Notes under the pieces: model-generated
The model's input: the letters and a program-made list of their open reading frames with translations, nothing else
Database searches by the model: none
What the model was told of the DNA's origin: nothing
Part shown: positions 7,777 through 10,237 of the stretch, piece after piece
Position numbering within the stretch: position 1 is the stretch's first letter
Layout: every line of letters starts with the position of its first letter
Assembly: GCA_003118195.1 (NCBI GenBank)
Contig: BEXV01002184.1
Span: 31,178 to 41,414, forward strand
Direction: 5' to 3'
From: Hemicentrotus pulcherrimus
Taxonomy: Eukaryota; Echinodermata; Echinoidea; Camarodonta; Strongylocentrotidae
DNA length: 10,237 nucleotides
Position numbers and translations under genes: made by a program

Positions 7777-7858
7777 TCTCTCCTTCTTCTTCTTCTTTCT
7801 CTTCTTCTTTTTCCTCTTCTTCCTCTTCCTCTTCTTCCTCTTCTTCTTTCTCTTCCTC
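7777..7858 (+). repeat. 82-base uninterrupted pyrimidine tract
   Basis: Every base from 7777 to 7858 is C or T, mostly CTT and CCT triplets. This explains the Phe/Leu-rich 116-codon frame at 7748-8098, which should not be read as a protein. Such tracts can form triplex (H-DNA) structure. A CAG follows at 7869-7871, so on a plus-strand transcript it would also resemble a very strong 3' splice site. Confidence 0.92.
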
Positions 7859-8640
7859 ATTTGGGTGTCAGAGATCAAGCTGCCTCTTGAATTTTATGAT
7901 CTGGCCCCTGGGCCCCCCAAAAAGTACATAAAGTACATATATATTTTTCTTCACACAATCATAATATCTGTTCATCCAAGATTTCACAGAGCTACAACAT
8001 CTCAGTTACATGTAAATCAATTTGTACTTACCTTTATTTTGATTTGGCAGGACTTTGGACTGTGTTTCGTGCAAGATTTTCTGTTCATAAATCACTAAAC
8101 TCAGATCAGAGCTGCCCATTAATATCTTCCCTTTTCTTTTAATTCCATCCATGTTGGCTGATTATTCTACTCCTTTGGTTGTTCCTTTAAAAAGTTTCAG
8201 GCAAAGAAAGGGGCTGGAATTTTCCAAACAGGAGGTTCAGATGAACCCCTACATAAATCCTTGTGGTGCCACTCAAAGAGATAATCGCTCTGAATCTTCC
8301 TTTCTAAAAAGTGTTGGGTGAAATATTTCACGAAAAATTCAAAATTAATCCAGATGGCATATATTAGCTGATCCAATCATTTGATGTTTTGTGATGTAGT
8401 AACGTTTGAAGAGAAGTTCTTTCCCAGATCCCAGTAGGCCTACTTATACTTTTTATAGCTAGTAAAAATGATTTTGACAACTTGACAATCCAATCAGAGG
8501 TTTAAAAAAAAAGTCTACCGGTACTCAATGTCTATTTAGATGGTTTAGGATTCTGACAAACCAAGTCCAATTCTTTCGACATACTGGAACCATGACCACA
8601 CTAACTGTACGACAGTGTAGTTACATGTATATGCATGCAG
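7859..8640. other. Gene-free stretch with short perfect palindromes
   Basis: It contains a GC-rich word (GGCCCCTGGGCCCCCC, 7903-7918), the palindrome GTGAAATATTTCAC (8318-8331) and AGTAGGCCTACT (8433-8444). I find no supported gene or RNA. Confidence 0.5.
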
Positions 8641-8965
8641 CTATTTCCCACAGCTCGCTAGTGTCTGTCACTCGTGTGCAAGGGTCACTCGCGGTTATTC
8701 TACCGCTATGATTCGGGCGACTCGATGAGGTGTCAACATGCTAAAATCTCGGCATGATCGGTTTCGGCGCGTCTTGATCTTGTCGCTTCTCTCACCTCAA
8801 AACTACCCTTCAAAGACTCGCATGAAATTATTAAAACCACTAACCAGAACCAGAACAGCTTTCCAAATTTCCAGCACAATGTCAAATGATGATATATGGT
8901 ATATTCGTTGCACTGGTCAAAAACAGTCAAATTTAGATGATTTTCTCTTATGGGTCCGCGCAAAG

Positions 8966-8974
8966 TTCCCGGAA
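8966..8974. promoter_or_regulatory. GAS/STAT-type palindrome
   Basis: TTCCCGGAA is an exact match to the STAT dimer site TTCNNNGAA. It lies inside the CpG-rich segment, and no function is shown. Confidence 0.25.
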
Positions 8975-9015
8975 ACGTTATGGTTTTCGTTAACAACAAG
9001 GTGCCAATGCTGCTT

Positions 9016-9022
9016 ACTTCCG
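9016..9022 (-). promoter_or_regulatory. ETS-type site
   Basis: On the minus strand the sequence is CGGAAGT, the core of ETS/GABPA sites that are common close to CpG-rich animal transcription starts. A single 7-base match is weak evidence. Confidence 0.25.
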
Positions 9023-9100
9023 CATACCACAACGAAGTTTCGTGACCCCTCATGGCTAGCCTGCCAATGTACTATCATAACACAGCTGATAGAAACGTAG

Positions 9101-9340
9101 TCTGTATTTTAACACTCAGTTTTCAATTTACAAAACCATTTTTTTTTTCATTTAATCAGTAAAAGTACACCTTTAAAAAAAAAGGGTATCAACTTATAAC
9201 TTAGAAAAATAATACCAAGTTTAAATTTTTCACGAACAATACAATGAAAAGTAATTTCTAAGTCAGATTAGTTTATTATGTCTGAATTTAGACTAAAAAG
9301 TTTTTGTTTCCAAATTAAATGATCGTAGATAAGATCATAG
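9101..9340. other. AT-rich spacer between CpG-rich segments
   Basis: No gene or clear element is seen. It contains A- and T-runs and a near-palindrome GTCTGAATTTAGAC near 9279-9292. Confidence 0.5.
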
Positions 9341-9620
9341 ATGGCGTCCTTACTCCCGATCGACTCGCGCAATTTCAACCTGCAAAAAGTGCACAACAAC
9401 CCAATCGTGTTTGCTCGCGATATTTATTACCGCATCGCAATGATTACATAATGCAATGAATTAACGATATCCTATCAAAATAGGCATATTCTATATGTTG
9501 GTGCCCTGTAGATTCTCTCGTTATTTATATCACTGACATCTAGGATCTACTCACGCCACAAAAATTGTCGCCTACCCGCCCAACGCCAATACGACCACTG
9601 ATTATTATAGGTCCTATATT
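9341..9620 (+). promoter_or_regulatory. Second CpG-rich segment with a 36-codon frame
   Basis: Twelve CpG pairs lie in 9301-9480 and five more in 9541-9600. ATGGCGTCC at 9341 opens a 36-codon frame ending at TAA 9451 (start MASLLPIDSR). An in-frame TAG stands directly before the ATG, so the frame cannot extend upstream. AGATGGCG resembles the YY1 site often found at animal transcription or translation starts. The frame could be a small first exon or an upstream ORF, but no clear splice donor is visible. Confidence 0.25.
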
Positions 9621-9637
9621 CTTGATAGAATCAGTGA

Positions 9638-9659
9638 TATGTGAGTTTAAACTCACATA
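9638..9659. repeat. Perfect 22-bp palindrome
   Basis: The half TATGTGAGTTT is followed immediately by its exact reverse complement, centred between 9648 and 9649 on GTTTAAAC. Two direct copies of TGATAGAAT (about 9623-9631 and 9663-9671) flank it. Confidence 0.9.
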
Positions 9660-9925
9660 CCATGATAGAATTATACATTTTCTATGAATGATTTGGATTA
9701 CGTAATTCTAACCGGATCTCAAAGGGCCTTCAAAATAATCAACTCAAAAGCAAGCCAATACTTATTTTTCTAGTTAGGCCTATAATATTGGGTGATGGCA
9801 TGACAACAAGAAAGACAAGAAAGATAAAGTGATTGTAGTAGGGAAAATATTGCGCTTTGTTGGGGGCGTATGATACAAAAACGGCGGCAGTGCACCAATC
9901 GAATAAGCCGAGAATAGGGGGAAGG
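9660..9925. other. Mixed-composition stretch without clear gene
   Basis: The minus-strand frames at 9739-10134 and 9780-9995 overlap in two registers and owe much of their length to the GA repeat, which reads as Ser-Leu or Arg-Ser. A few CpG words (GGGGGCG at 9862-9868, ACGGCGGCAG at 9881-9890) continue the composition of the previous segment. Confidence 0.45.
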
Positions 9926-10007
9926 GGTGTGTGAGAGAGACACGATATAGAGATAAAGGAAGGAGATAAAGGAAATAGAGAGAGAGAAAGATCATAGAGA
10001 GACCGAG

Positions 10008-10054
<47 letters not shown>

Positions 10055-10075
10055 GAGAGACCGAGAGAGAGACAG
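9926..10075 (+). repeat. Compound GA microsatellite
   Basis: A pure GA run of 20 units (10011-10050) is flanked by GA tracts interrupted by CCGA words near 10002-10012 and 10050-10065. Further left, GAGATAAAGGAA is duplicated at about 9950-9975. The tract is purine-rich on the plus strand. Confidence 0.92.
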
Positions 10076-10189
10076 CCAGAGATGATGGATTGAATTATGT
10101 AACAATAACTTGAGAAGATAACCCATGAAAGCATTTATAAAGTCATCGTTTTCATTGAAGTTTGGTCTTCAATAGGAAAATTCAAGGGG

Positions 10190-10237
10190 GGATAGCAGAA
10201 GAAGAAGAGAATATAAGAAAAGGAAGGAAAAGAAAGA
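10190..10237 (+). repeat. Purine-rich tract at window end
   Basis: AGAAGAAGAAGAGA and AAAAGGAAGGAAAAGAAAGA form a degenerate purine tract, which is cut by the window edge. Confidence 0.75.

Larger units (their letters stand above)
8641..9060. promoter_or_regulatory. CpG-rich segment, possible gene 5' region
   Basis: Fifteen CpG pairs lie in 8641-8820, against none in a sample of equal length at 3421-3600. Two of the longest frames of the window overlap here on opposite strands. One is plus, 8738-9100, 120 codons, with the good start context CAACATG. The other is minus, 9053-8733, 106 codons, with GCCATGA. The plus frame begins with basic residues and a short hydrophobic run. The minus frame has a hydrophobic stretch, LFWFWLVVLIIS. 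Neither matches a family I know, and fewer stops are expected in CpG-rich DNA. Promoter or first-exon DNA is an inference from composition. Confidence 0.4.

Noticed and set aside
7748..8098. 116-codon plus frame with a Phe/Leu-rich membrane-like run
   Set aside because: The hydrophobic run is the direct translation of an 82-base C/T tract, and the rest has no recognisable family features.
9739..10134. 131-codon minus frame with Ser-Leu and Arg-Ser repeats, resembling an SR-type protein
   Set aside because: The repeats come from the GA microsatellite read on the other strand, and a second register is open over much of the same DNA.

Overview
The window looks like non-coding nuclear DNA of an animal, most plausibly a marine invertebrate deuterostome such as an echinoderm. 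That assignment is an inference. It rests on AT-rich sequence without long reading frames, strong local variation in CpG density, a tRNA-derived SINE head, several short DNA transposons without coding capacity, microsatellites, and many scattered ACATGT-type palindromes. I find no convincing protein-coding gene. The reading frames present are short, usually overlap frames on the other strand, and often come from low-complexity tracts. There are no bacterial features such as ribosome binding sites, operons or CRISPR arrays.

Layout. Positions 1-1150 are mostly featureless, with a 21-bp tandem duplication (454-495) and a hairpin around an ACATGT core (970-1055). Positions 1152-1935 hold the clearest structure: a roughly 283-bp palindromic element interrupted by a second 497-bp palindromic element. 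The inner one sits exactly between two TTAA copies and has AGGGAAAGTC termini, which fits the T2/Kolobok type of MITE. Positions 1936-3319 carry a CA repeat and ACATGT arrays. Positions 3320-4180 contain three diverged tandem copies of a unit of about 282-302 bp. Further on are a solo transposon-like terminus (4265-4282), a direct duplication (4901-5055) and an inverted-repeat element with an A/T-rich centre (5543-5770).

Positions 5771-6930 are mostly empty. A minus-strand tRNA-derived SINE follows (about 6935-7076), then a CCAAT/TATA promoter-like arrangement (7270-7323), a 141-bp inverted-repeat element (7338-7478), a C/A-rich tract, and an 82-base uninterrupted pyrimidine tract (7777-7858).

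From about 8640 to 9900 the base composition changes. CpG is frequent there (15 in 8641-8820 and 12 in 9301-9480, against none in 3421-3600). In invertebrates with mosaic methylation this pattern suits an unmethylated promoter or 5' gene region beside a CpG-depleted, methylated gene body or intergenic stretch. So a gene 5' end may lie at the right of the window, but its direction and exons cannot be fixed from sequence alone. A compound GA microsatellite (about 9930-10075) and a purine-rich end close the window.

No genes can be shown to work together here. The value of the window lies in its mobile-element nesting, its tandem repeat history and the possible promoter region.
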